The position numbers and the translations under genes are program-made. DNA of 64,000 bases. Source: Actinobacteria bacterium HGW-Actinobacteria-4 (GTDB taxonomy: Bacteria; Actinomycetota; Actinomycetes; Actinomycetales; Demequinaceae). Where the stretch lies: positions 1 through 64,000 of the forward strand of contig PHEW01000010.1 of the NCBI GenBank assembly GCA_002841315.1. Reading direction: 5' to 3'. Shown piece after piece: positions 16,668 to 24,489 of this stretch. Below the pieces are notes generated by a model. That model saw only the letters and a list, made by a program, of their open reading frames with translations, was not told where the DNA came from and ran no database searches. Within the stretch, counting starts at the first letter, position 1; each line of letters opens with the position of its first letter.

Positions 16668-18328
16668 TAGTCGCGACTCCTCCCTCGTGAGACGCGACGC
16701 GCGTAGAGCGCCTGACGGGCATTGCGGACCGCGGCAAGTTGGGATTGCGAGAGCGAGGACTTGCCTTGGAACAAAGTCTTATCCACCAACTCCACCGCAC
16801 TTGCCAGATCGTGACGCGCCAGCGCAAGAGCAACCTTGGGCTTTATGGCTCGAAGCGCAGCCGCGCGCCGGGCGACAAGAGTCGGCGACGGGACATCCCA
16901 TACATCCGCTTCCTTAGGTTCCAGCTTCAGTACGCCACCACCGTAGGACCGCCCAACGACTTCCGCGTGGAGCAGAGTCAGAGAGTTGAGGCTGGCTACC
17001 GGAAGAAGTTCCAGCCCTAGTTCGCGGTGGTCGCTACGTAGGTAGACCCCGTGTACAGAGTTGAGGTGGTGAGCTCCAGCCAGGTTAGTAGTGAGCCGGG
17101 GCGTGTCGGCGTTCATGCAAGTGAGCAACAGGTGAGCGGGCGGGACAAGCGGCACTTCGTACCATTTCTTGCGAACACGGCATTTGTATGCAGTATCTAC
17201 ACCTGACGCGTGCCCCGCATCGACGTACGCTTTAGCCGCATCTGAGAGGTCGCCGGTCGGTCGAAACAGCCACGTCCCTTTCCCGTCCCTTCCCAGTTGT
17301 CGGAGGTCATCGGCAGTGAGTTCCAACCCCCGCAGGTGACTGCTACCCGGTGGAGAGAGACGGACTAACTCGCGCCGACGGAGCCCAAGCTCTCGCACTC
17401 GCGCCGGCGACATCGCAAAGTATCGGTTGTTGCCTGTGACCATTCCTAGCGTCGTATCTCCCCAACGCTCGAGATGCGCAAACTCACCGCTTGAGAGGAA
17501 GGTTTGAAGCGGCTCCGTCGCCTCGGGGTCCACCATGAGAGCAGTCCACTTCGAGGCAGGGTTGTCGGGCCGCCACTTAAGGCCGCCTTCTGGGTTGTTG
17601 AGCAGAGTCGTCCCATTTCGCGTTGGAAACACCATTGCGTGGTCGGCCGGGCCGTCGCCGTATCCGTCCGCGAGTAGGAGCACCACGTCCGCCTCCGCAG
17701 TAGGAAATATCTGCTCGTCGAACATCACGAGGTCGATCGACCGGAACGACTCGAATAGGAATCGTCGAACCGCCGATGCGTAGTTCACGCTAAGCAGTTC
17801 CGCCGGTAGCACGAGTCCCATGCGGCCACCTGGTTTCAAGAAAAGGGCTGAGTGCACAGTGAACGCCGCCCAGCTCGACGCAAGCGCGCTCAACGACACA
17901 CCTGCACGCAATGCCGCTTCACGCGATCTGCTACGCGGCGTCCCGACAAAGTCCTGGTAGCGAATGTATGGCGGATTGCCGATGACTGCCGCGTAGTCGG
18001 GTCTAGGTTCGACGTCGAAGAAGTCCGCCACGCGCGTGTCTGCTCGGCCTCCAGCTTCGCGCACGCGAAGACCCCCGACTCGCGCGCTCTCGGGGTGAAT
18101 CTCGACGCCGTCTACTACCGGTGTCGTCGCGCCGAGTGCTCGCAATCGGTGCACCGCTGCTACTAGGAACGCGGCGTCGCCCGACGAGGGCTCCAGAACC
18201 CGGTCCCGAGCATCACGTATCGCCCAGCGCGAGATGAACAACGTGAGTTCGTCGGGAGTGAAGAACGCACCGCGCTTCTTGCGGTTTGCGGGATCATCGA
18301 CCCCAACCGAGCTAGTGGCAGGTTCCAT
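16667..18328 (-). CDS. N6-adenine DNA methyltransferase (type II-like)
   Basis: A 553-residue class I adenine methyltransferase. Start at 18328 is chosen so that the protein begins just before motif X (RKKRGAFFTPDELTLFI, residues 17-32); the frame extends 17 codons further without support. Motif I is VLEPSSGDAAFL (about 44-55), the acidic SAM residue lies in GVEIHPE, and catalytic motif IV is NPPY (118-121). The C-terminal half, with the Tyr/Trp-rich segments around residue 400, is probably the target recognition domain. The order and size resemble Eco57I/TaqI-like enzymes. It precedes the nuclease gene in a two-gene unit and would protect host DNA from it. Confidence 0.9.
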   Translation of the reverse strand: MEPATSSVGVDDPANRKKRGAFFTPDELTLFISRWAIRDARDRVLEPSSGDAAFLVAAVHRLRALGATTPVVDGVEIHPESARVGGLRVREAGGRADTRVADFFDVEPRPDYAAVIGNPPYIRYQDFVGTPRSRSREAALRAGVSLSALASSWAAFTVHSALFLKPGGRMGLVLPAELLSVNYASAVRRFLFESFRSIDLVMFDEQIFPTAEADVVLLLADGYGDGPADHAMVFPTRNGTTLLNNPEGGLKWRPDNPASKWTALMVDPEATEPLQTFLSSGEFAHLERWGDTTLGMVTGNNRYFAMSPARVRELGLRRRELVRLSPPGSSHLRGLELTADDLRQLGRDGKGTWLFRPTGDLSDAAKAYVDAGHASGVDTAYKCRVRKKWYEVPLVPPAHLLLTCMNADTPRLTTNLAGAHHLNSVHGVYLRSDHRELGLELLPVASLNSLTLLHAEVVGRSYGGGVLKLEPKEADVWDVPSPTLVARRAAALRAIKPKVALALARHDLASAVELVDKTLFQGKSSLSQSQLAAVRNARQALYARRVSRGRSRD

Positions 18329-18422
18329 GCGTCTAGTTTGACAGTGCGGACCGACACAGTGCGGCGCGCCACTCCGCAACAGCCGCTACCACTAGGCTAC
18401 GAGCGCCAACCGGCCCGAGTAT

Positions 18423-20288
18423 CTAATCCAGACCGGCGTCAGTGAGTATTGAACGTATCAACTGGGGTGGATCCGCGTTGGCAGTCCGCGAAGCAAGTCG
18501 GTAGCTCTCTGCATCCTTTCCCGAGAATGCCTTGCCGGCGCGCACGAGTTCGTTGAGCGTAGCGCGCCAATCCGGCCACTCCTCGTCCACCCAAGTTTCA
18601 AGGCAATCGGCGAAGGCATAGACATCCGGGCTCACACAGCCTTGCGGCCAAGGTTCGGCCGCTGTGCCCAAGTAAGCCAAGAGCCTCTCATTGTTGCTGG
18701 CCTCGTTTAACTCAGCGGCACCGAGCTCGTCTTCGGTCTTGCCAGTGGAACGGAGGCGCTCTCGAATCGCGGAGTCTCCGTCAAAGACGACGACAGTGTG
18801 CAGTCCAAGTTCGCTCAGTACGGCGTGCGCGAAGGGAATGCCAGTCTTGCCATGACAATCTACGAAGGCAACCGACTGAACGCCCGGGGACTTCGTGCGC
18901 TCTGCGGCGCCGACTAGAACTCCCGCGTCGCAGGTGCCTTCGACGAGCACCGCCGTGTCCACGAATAGCGCCGCAGAGAGTTGGTTCAGCACTACTCCAT
19001 CGAGCTGACGAATGATCACATCGGCCTTGTGCCAAGTGGAGAGCCTTTCAACGACTCGGTCCTGACTCACCGAGCGCACCGCCAACGCGCCACCGTCGCG
19101 TGCTCGCGAAATCCTGCGCACCTGGTCGAAGTGCCGACTCTCGACAAAGTCAGGGCTATGGGTGGCGTAGGTGACCTGGATCTGAGCAGTTGAGTCTTCA
19201 GCGAGTGCCCGGAGCACACTCGCGAATCCCCGCGCCTGCACCGGGTGCTGATACAACTCAGGCTCCTCAATGCTGAGGCAGAGTTGCCCACCGTCACCCG
19301 GAGACCCGCGTTGGGCCAGCACCCGGAGCGCCGCGATTAACAGCGACCGTTGAAACCCATGGCCCTGCCTGGTGACATCGGTGATTGCGTCTCCGTCACT
19401 CACCGACACCGCGAACTTCGTCGGTTGTTGGTGATATCCGGCGGGCGTCGCACTCACATCGATGGCTCGTCCTTTGGAGTATTCGCCTACCATTTGAGTC
19501 AACTCGTCGCCAAGAGCCTCGAGCTGCTCCCCGAAGTGCTCAAGCACAATTCTGTCGTGACTGGCCGTGAGCTCGGCGACGAGTTTGTCAAGCGCGCTGT
19601 CGGCCGCTGACCGATCAATCGCCTTCTCGAGAATCCTCCCAATCACGCTCGCTCGAGAGTCCTGCGCCTCTTCGCTTGCCCGCAGGTCCGCCGACACAAA
19701 GACATAGTCGAACAACCCGGACAACTTTCCCCGTGAGTTGAATCCGAAAAAGTGCCCTGCCGAGATCTGCAGGTCGCTAAGCAATTCCGGGTGATCGCGC
19801 TCCCAGTCGTCCAGTGCGTCGAGTGTCGCGGCTTCGGACCGCCCCCAGGACGGCAGGTCGATACCAGGATTCTCCACCAACACTCGCTCATAGACAGCGC
19901 GCTTAGCCTTAGCGCCTGGTGTCGAGCGGACTAGTTGGAACGGCTCAAATGCCTTTGCCTTACCAGTGATGACTTCTTCGCCATCCAGCCAAATCTTCCA
20001 TGCTCTGAACTCGTCAATGCCGGGCGAGGCATACTTGCCCAGCGCTAGTCGGTCCTGAGGGGTCAGATCGTGGAAAGTAACCTCGACCTCAATTCGAGGC
20101 TCGGCCGCGCCCGCTCTCAAGTCTTCGTGTGAAAGCGGTGTCGAGCCGTTGAAGAACCAGTCCAGCGCGCGAAGGAACGCGGACTTGCCAACGCCGCTTG
20201 GCCCGATGAGCGTTGTCACATCATCGAACTCGATCTTCGATTCCGTGATGCACCGAAAGTTGCGAACCGTCGCGTCGCGAATTCTCAC
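18423..20288 (-). CDS. OLD family ATP-dependent nuclease (ATPase plus TOPRIM)
   Basis: A 621-residue protein from a GTG at 20288 preceded by GGGGAA; the longer frame to 20522 looks non-coding. The N-terminal ABC-type ATPase has Walker A GPSGVGKS (29-36), a conserved Gln/aromatic region, the signature region GHGFQRSLLIAAL, Walker B (LCLSIEEPELYQHP) and an H-loop (YATHSPDFV). The C-terminal TOPRIM nuclease shows the Glu motif (AVLVEGTCDAGVL) and the DxD motif (VVVFDGDSA). This is the GajA/OLD architecture: a DNA nuclease controlled by nucleotide binding. A UvrD-like GajB partner is absent; it is 94 nt upstream of the methyltransferase on the same strand and divergent from a small WYL-like gene. 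Confidence 0.88.
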   Translation of the reverse strand: MRIRDATVRNFRCITESKIEFDDVTTLIGPSGVGKSAFLRALDWFFNGSTPLSHEDLRAGAAEPRIEVEVTFHDLTPQDRLALGKYASPGIDEFRAWKIWLDGEEVITGKAKAFEPFQLVRSTPGAKAKRAVYERVLVENPGIDLPSWGRSEAATLDALDDWERDHPELLSDLQISAGHFFGFNSRGKLSGLFDYVFVSADLRASEEAQDSRASVIGRILEKAIDRSAADSALDKLVAELTASHDRIVLEHFGEQLEALGDELTQMVGEYSKGRAIDVSATPAGYHQQPTKFAVSVSDGDAITDVTRQGHGFQRSLLIAALRVLAQRGSPGDGGQLCLSIEEPELYQHPVQARGFASVLRALAEDSTAQIQVTYATHSPDFVESRHFDQVRRISRARDGGALAVRSVSQDRVVERLSTWHKADVIIRQLDGVVLNQLSAALFVDTAVLVEGTCDAGVLVGAAERTKSPGVQSVAFVDCHGKTGIPFAHAVLSELGLHTVVVFDGDSAIRERLRSTGKTEDELGAAELNEASNNERLLAYLGTAAEPWPQGCVSPDVYAFADCLETWVDEEWPDWRATLNELVRAGKAFSGKDAESYRLASRTANADPPQLIRSILTDAGLD

Positions 20289-20356
20289 GAGTTCCCCACA
20301 AAGCGCAACAGATCGCCGGGCACGTTGACACTGAACCAATGGGCCATGCGACAATG

Positions 20357-20362
20357 ATTGTA
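20357..20362 (-). promoter_or_regulatory. Candidate -10 box of the OLD nuclease gene
   Basis: TACAAT on the minus strand, about 70 nt before the GTG start. The -35 region is weak. On the other strand TTGACA at 20325-20330 with GACAAT at 20350 (19-nt spacer) could serve the WYL-like gene, so the 135-nt gap may hold divergent promoters. Confidence 0.3.
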
Positions 20363-20423
20363 GACACAGGAAGATACTGCAACTAGGACTTCTTGACGAA
20401 GCCAACCGAGAATTGGAGCGAGC

Positions 20424-20717
20424 GTGTCCGCACTCACCGAAGCGATAAAGGCTCGCCTTGAGATCGAGTTCACCTATGACGGTCACCATCGCGTGGTTCG
20501 ACCTGCAGCTCATGGAACTCACATCGACACTGGCAACGAGTCCTTGCGTGGCTACCAGGTCGCTGGCACAAGCAAGACTCGAATGCCGCCGCTCTGGGAC
20601 ATGTTCACAGTGTCAAAGATTGTCAACCTGAAAGTTACACAACGCCGTTTCGACGAAGATCCGGAGTTTTACAAGCGAGGCGATAAGCACATGGGGACAA
20701 TATTCGCAGAGCTCTAG
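20424..20717 (+). CDS. Small stand-alone WYL-like protein
   Basis: A 97-residue protein from a GTG with GGAG upstream. It has the pattern of a WYL (Sm-like) fold: IEFTYDGHHRVVRPAAHG, then ESLRGYQVAG (the position of the YxxxG strands), PPLWDMFTVSKIVNLKV and a C-terminal FYKRGDKHMGTIFAEL. There is no DNA-binding domain, unlike WYL transcription factors. WYL domains bind nucleic acid or nucleotide ligands and regulate several defence systems. It is divergent from the OLD nuclease with a shared 135-nt control region, so it may be a ligand-sensing regulator or accessory, or an independent gene. Confidence 0.65.
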   Translation: MSALTEAIKARLEIEFTYDGHHRVVRPAAHGTHIDTGNESLRGYQVAGTSKTRMPPLWDMFTVSKIVNLKVTQRRFDEDPEFYKRGDKHMGTIFAEL

Positions 20718-21035
20718 GCTCAGATGTTCCAACGGCAAGGATCGGCTGAGTCCTCGTGCCGGCCATGCGTTTTTCGAACCGCGGCGGCTCCCGCTCGCCA
20801 ATTGCTCTCGTCACACGCCACCGCGTGCCGTTGACGTTGGCCCGCCGCACGGAGGCAAGTGTGCTCGCCGAGAAACGCTAGACCAGATTTTACGAAGCCG
20901 CCGCTTGGTCAATCTCTGCATCCACCCGTCTGCACACCAAACCTGCGGCCGCGTGGCAGTCGTTGGCGCTTATGGCCGTCGGACTCGGCTCGTCGACTCC
21001 GTGGCCGCGTCACAGGTGCACCCTAGGATTTAGGC
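20718..21035. other. Intergenic region before the AbiV-like gene
   Basis: 318 nt with no convincing gene on either strand and no clear terminator. Only the TAGGAT box near its right end stands out. Confidence 0.4.
21024..21029 (+). promoter_or_regulatory. Leaderless -10 box of the AbiV-like gene
   Basis: TAGGAT, then exactly 6 nt, then the GTG at 21036; no ribosome site is evident. Confidence 0.4.
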
Positions 21036-21695
21036 GTGACTAGATTGACACCGCACGTAGCCCGCGAGTACTGGTGGGCGCTCTTGGACAACGCCACGAG
21101 CCTAATCGAAGACTCCGTACGTCTTTCGGATCCATCACCGGCGCGAGCGCAAGCGCTGTTGGTGCTTGCGTACGAGGAACTGGGCAAGGCCGTCTGGGTC
21201 CATGACACGTTCCAAGAGTCATGGAGCGCTGCCTCACTCGAACCGCTCGTCGTTGCGGAACTGGGCGCCGCGGCGCGCCATCACCTCGCGAAGTTCTTGA
21301 GTGCTCACGATTTCGCCGGGGTACTCCCTCGCCCGCCGATTTGGGTCGCGTGGGAGGAACTTCCCCTGGCTCCACGCAATGAGCGGTTTGACGCAGGTAC
21401 TGACGTCCGATTGGAGACTCAGGCCATCTTGGACCTAACTGCTCAAAGGGCAAACGATGCCAAGCAGCGCGGCTTCTATGTCGACCTGCTTCGCGACGGT
21501 GCGATCAGATCACCGCGAGATCTTGAGGTATTCGACCTAGAGGTTCATCGTGGCCATGTAGCGGCTGCCATCGTAACGCTTCTGGTTGTCGAGGAGTTTC
21601 GGGTGAAGGACGCACGCGAACAATTCGAAATTGACCGACACACCTCACTCATGGCCAGGCTCGACCTATACGCTCGTGATCAAGACTATTTGTAA
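21036..21695 (+). CDS. AbiV-like abortive infection protein
   Basis: A 219-residue, mostly helical protein. Its N-terminal third matches the AbiV pattern: a WALLDNATSLIEDSVRL helix followed by ARAQALLVLAYEELGKAVWV, where EELGK is the family hallmark. AbiV of Lactococcus is a single-gene phage-resistance factor that blocks phage translation. No enzyme motif is visible. A second ARHHLAKF helix may resemble the HEPN-type helices seen in AbiV relatives. It is the last gene of the island on the plus strand and probably has its own leaderless promoter. Assignment rests on the N-terminal motif and helical make-up; the C-terminus is not recognisable. Confidence 0.7.
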   Translation: MTRLTPHVAREYWWALLDNATSLIEDSVRLSDPSPARAQALLVLAYEELGKAVWVHDTFQESWSAASLEPLVVAELGAAARHHLAKFLSAHDFAGVLPRPPIWVAWEELPLAPRNERFDAGTDVRLETQAILDLTAQRANDAKQRGFYVDLLRDGAIRSPRDLEVFDLEVHRGHVAAAIVTLLVVEEFRVKDAREQFEIDRHTSLMARLDLYARDQDYL

Positions 21696-21791
21696 CCACC
21701 TTCAACACGAATGTCGTAGTTGCTCGCGCCTATGGCTCGTCCCCCCGCAAAAGTCCCGAACGAGCAGCCGAGGTGAAGGCCACCTAGCCAC

Positions 21792-21833
21792 GGCGCACCC
21801 GGGAGTTGAACCGACGCTTCGGATGCAGAAGTC
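21792..21833 (-). other. tRNA 3'-half-like sequence (possible attachment-site remnant)
   Basis: Read on the minus strand it resembles the 3' half of tRNA-Arg(TCT): GACTTCTGCATCCG, then a spacer, then GGTTCAACTCC (T-loop TTCAACT) and GGTGCGCC as an acceptor-like end. Against the intact tRNA-Arg at 57742 it matches GACTTCT, ATCCG and GGTTC with small indels. The T-stem is only partly paired and no 5' half is present, so it cannot be a working tRNA. It lies just right of the last island gene, where an integration site would be expected. Confidence 0.3.
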
Positions 21834-21871
21834 GCTTGCACCCAGACATCGACCCCTACCGACTAGCGATT

Positions 21872-22723
21872 CTAAGTTACCGCACCCGCAGTTGCCGCGA
21901 GAGCCACCAGCGCGTCGAGGTGTGCCTCCGTGGACTCCACGTCGAGGTGGAAGTCGCGGCGGACCGTGCGGATCGCTCGGCCGTCGAACGTGACGATGGT
22001 GTGCTTCATGTGCGAATCCAAGAAGCGCTCGATCGCCAAGGGGTTCATGAGCCCGTGCGTGATGCGGGCATCGTCGCCTACCAAGCGCCAGCGCTGGTTG
22101 AAGTCCTCGCTCTCCATCTCGATGTCCGGCAACGCAATGGCACGGGCCAGTAATGCCGGAACTCGGTGCGGACGAGCCACCGTGCGCGGGAACTTGCAAT
22201 CGGTGAGCACCGTGCAGATGGTGTAATCGTCGGCGCCTATGGCGACTTTCTGACCGCGCTCGTTCTCCTCGTACCCCTGGGCCGCGATGCGGTAGGCCTC
22301 GACCCTGGCTCTCAAGCCCCGGTACGTCAGGATGATCGCCCACACCACTTCATGGTGTCCGGGCAATGTGTAGGGCACCAAGCCCTCTTGGCCCACGCCC
22401 GTGGCGCTGTAGTCGAACTTTTCGCCGCCGTGCTTGAGGGACCACGTCTCGAGTGCCACGGCGTCGTTGCGCCAGGGCCTTCTGGGCGGGACGTAGCGGC
22501 GCCAGAGCTCGGCGAAGATGAGGACTGCGAGGCCGATGCTGCCGAGCACCACGCCCACGAGTACGACTGTGTCGAGCCACGTGTCCTCTGGATCTACCTG
22601 CTGGACCATCAGCCACAGCGGCGCGACCATGCCGAATGCGACGAGCACGAAGATGGTCAACTTGTCGATGGGGACCAGGTAGGCGGCCCTGCGCAGGGCT
22701 TCCCTCACGGATCTAGGTCGCAT
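21872..22723 (-). CDS. Membrane protein, DUF3137-like
   Basis: A 283-residue protein with two membrane segments near the N-terminus (about residues 20-40 and 55-73) and a cytoplasmic domain. The region MESEDFNQRWRLVGDDARITHGLMNPLAIERFLD follows a pattern I associate with DUF3137: an acidic SEDF start, FxxRxxV, DD and a MxPxxxERF helix; the preceding YTICTVLTDCKFPRTV strand also fits. Function of such proteins is unknown. An alternative is an actinobacterial membrane protein of no defined family. Start at the ATG at 22723, preceded by a GA-rich stretch. Confidence 0.65.
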   Translation of the reverse strand: MRPRSVREALRRAAYLVPIDKLTIFVLVAFGMVAPLWLMVQQVDPEDTWLDTVVLVGVVLGSIGLAVLIFAELWRRYVPPRRPWRNDAVALETWSLKHGGEKFDYSATGVGQEGLVPYTLPGHHEVVWAIILTYRGLRARVEAYRIAAQGYEENERGQKVAIGADDYTICTVLTDCKFPRTVARPHRVPALLARAIALPDIEMESEDFNQRWRLVGDDARITHGLMNPLAIERFLDSHMKHTIVTFDGRAIRTVRRDFHLDVESTEAHLDALVALAATAGAVT

Positions 22724-22808
22724 GCGTCACTCTCCCCCGGCTTTGAAGCGAGCCTGGCACATTGGTGCGCTCTTGTCGCCAATTGCCTGATCCTGTCGCC
22801 TCACTCGA

Positions 22809-22814
22809 TACCCT
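22809..22814 (+). promoter_or_regulatory. Leaderless -10 box
   Basis: TACCCT, exactly 6 nt, ATG at 22821; no ribosome site. Confidence 0.4.
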
Positions 22815-22820
22815 TCTCCC

Positions 22821-23189
22821 ATGACTGACAAAGCGTGGCGCCCGCCAACGGCGGCGGAGCGATCACTTGTTGAGTCTTGGGTCGAGGCGTGGAACGCCCA
22901 GGTGGGCGATACCGCCGTTGCGGGTCCGGACCTTGTTGCACGCACTAGTTGCAACTGCGGCGATTGCCCCAGCTTTGCCGTGAAGCCTCTGCACCTTGAC
23001 CCTGAGCGCTCAAAGGATCGGCTGCTCGCTGTCGGCGGACCCGCGAACGGACGCGATGGCAGTGCGGTTGCGGGCCTCATCGCCTGGAAACTCATGCCGG
23101 GTGAAGTCGATTTCGAGATCTATACCCTTGCTAACGGGCGCGTCGATCTCGAGAACATCACGATCAAGTTCGAAGCGACGAGCGACTAG
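22821..23189 (+). CDS. Small soluble protein, unknown
   Basis: A 122-residue acidic protein with no membrane segment. Residues about 43-48 read CNCGDC, a compact Cys cluster that could bind a metal, followed by PSFAVKPLHLDPE. The C-terminal half is a plausible beta sheet (VDFEIYTLANGRVDLENITIKFE). The start is supported by the leaderless -10 box. Its last 4 nt overlap the end of the convergent barstar-like gene. No family recognised. Confidence 0.6.
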   Translation: MTDKAWRPPTAAERSLVESWVEAWNAQVGDTAVAGPDLVARTSCNCGDCPSFAVKPLHLDPERSKDRLLAVGGPANGRDGSAVAGLIAWKLMPGEVDFEIYTLANGRVDLENITIKFEATSD

Positions 23190-23728
23190 GCAGTAGCGCC
23201 GCGATTCCGAAACTCTCTCGCGTTCCAGACCACGTCCCGCCCTCCTACTTGGGGCAACCGCAGATCAGGATCTTTCGACTGCACTAGCCACAGCATGCGG
23301 TTCCCAAACAGCGCAGCAAGCCGCGACTGGCGCTCCACGATGTCGAGCAAGACGTGCGCGGCCTGTTCCTCGACCGCAACGAAAGCATCGAAGCCTCGCA
23401 CTACGACCACGAGGCCCAGCAAGTCCGGATTGAGTCCATACGCACCCTCGGCGACATTGGATAAACAGTCGTTGAGCGCATCGAGGTTCCGTCCGTAGTA
23501 GTCGGGGAACGAAAGCGCGCTCGCCAAGGCGTCGTGCATCGCTGCTTGAGTGCTCCAGGTCGAAGCGTCGAGGTCTACTACTTGGTAACCCTCCGCTCGG
23601 AGCGCCGTCACCGTTTCGGAAAGCACCGAATCGGAGTGGAACAACGTCGAGGCGCCATTGAGCAGCAACGAGAACCCAAGGTCCGCACCCCAGGCGCTCT
23701 CTGGATCGAAGCTCGGCATAGGGGCCAT
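23186..23728 (-). CDS. Barstar-like protein (RNase inhibitor family)
   Basis: A 180-residue protein. The C-terminal 120 residues match the barstar family: VVDLDASTW strand, a helix, then FPDYYGRNLDALNDCLSN, where the FPxYYGxNxDAxxD motif is the family hallmark and its Asp residues contact barnase-type ribonucleases, and a later LVVVVRGFDAF strand. The first 40 residues, with WGADLGFSLLLNG, are extra. The start may be the ATG at 23728 or 23719. No barnase-like ribonuclease is seen next to it, so it may inhibit an RNase encoded elsewhere, or act as an immunity protein against a competitor's toxin. Confidence 0.82.
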   Translation of the reverse strand: MAPMPSFDPESAWGADLGFSLLLNGASTLFHSDSVLSETVTALRAEGYQVVDLDASTWSTQAAMHDALASALSFPDYYGRNLDALNDCLSNVAEGAYGLNPDLLGLVVVVRGFDAFVAVEEQAAHVLLDIVERQSRLAALFGNRMLWLVQSKDPDLRLPQVGGRDVVWNAREFRNRGATA

Positions 23729-23753
23729 GATGCCAGCCGGTCTAGTTCTCTTG

Positions 23754-24278
23754 CTAGACCGCCACCCAGCAGTACACCGCCTGTTGCTTCTCCGCAGCCT
23801 CTCGTGAGTGGTCCGCGATCACTCGTAGCCACCCAGTCAGCACCTCGGGATCACCCATGCCCCAGAACTCCTCAGTCTCGGACCACGGCACAGCCACCGT
23901 GGCCAGATCGGCATCAGACGCAGCCGCGAGCGCCGCCGTCAGCGCGGCGCTCACCTTCACCACCAAGCGTTGGCCTCCGGCGCGGTCTGCCACCACCACA
24001 TCCTCGGGAAGTTCGGCAATCACCTGGTCGAAGTCGCGCCCGGTAAGTATCGCTTCGAGCTGTGCGAGTTGCACCACAGGCTCGATTCCACCGCCGTTGA
24101 CAGTCGGATACACCGCGGGCGCGTTGGCCACCTCCGCGGGCGGCGTGCTCCGGCGGAACAAGCCCCGTCGCGGCGCTGGGGGCGCTGGTGCGTCACTTCC
24201 CGGCCCGCCTGGACGGTCGATGGTCGCGGCCGCGTCGGCGTCGGACGGCGCAATGAAGTACACAGTAAGGAGGCCCAT
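23754..24278 (-). CDS. Unknown actinobacterial protein
   Basis: A 174-residue protein, start at the ATG at 24278 (MGLLTVYFIAPSD), preferred over an upstream in-frame ATG because the added residues look non-coding. It has a Pro/Ala/Gly linker with basic residues (about 20-50) between a short N-terminal strand and a C-terminal domain with EETEEFWGMGDPEVLTGWLRVIADHSREAAEK-type helices. No motif of known function. It lies 25 nt after the barstar-like start on the same strand, so may be in an operon with it. Confidence 0.6.
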   Translation of the reverse strand: MGLLTVYFIAPSDADAAATIDRPGGPGSDAPAPPAPRRGLFRRSTPPAEVANAPAVYPTVNGGGIEPVVQLAQLEAILTGRDFDQVIAELPEDVVVADRAGGQRLVVKVSAALTAALAAASDADLATVAVPWSETEEFWGMGDPEVLTGWLRVIADHSREAAEKQQAVYCWVAV

Positions 24279-24489
24279 GCCGCCAGCATGCCAGAGGCCG
24301 GTCCCAGAAACTAGGGCTGAACGAGACACCCCGTAGGCACAAATCGCCCAAAGGGTAAACCGCCACCCACAGCGTCTTTTGAACCCTCTGGAACGCGATA
24401 ATCTATGCCCCGTACGTGATGAGCCCGCTCTTTGCGGATGCCGTGCTTTCTAGGCAATTCCCCGATCGACAGGATAGTGGCTGAGGGCC

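Noticed and set aside
18423-20288. Complete Gabija system
   Set aside because: The GajA-like gene is present, but no UvrD-like GajB helicase is encoded on either side.
20289-20522. N-terminal extension of the OLD nuclease
   Set aside because: 78 low-quality residues rich in Ser, Arg and Cys before the typical VRIRDATVRNF start; it would also cover the divergent promoter region.
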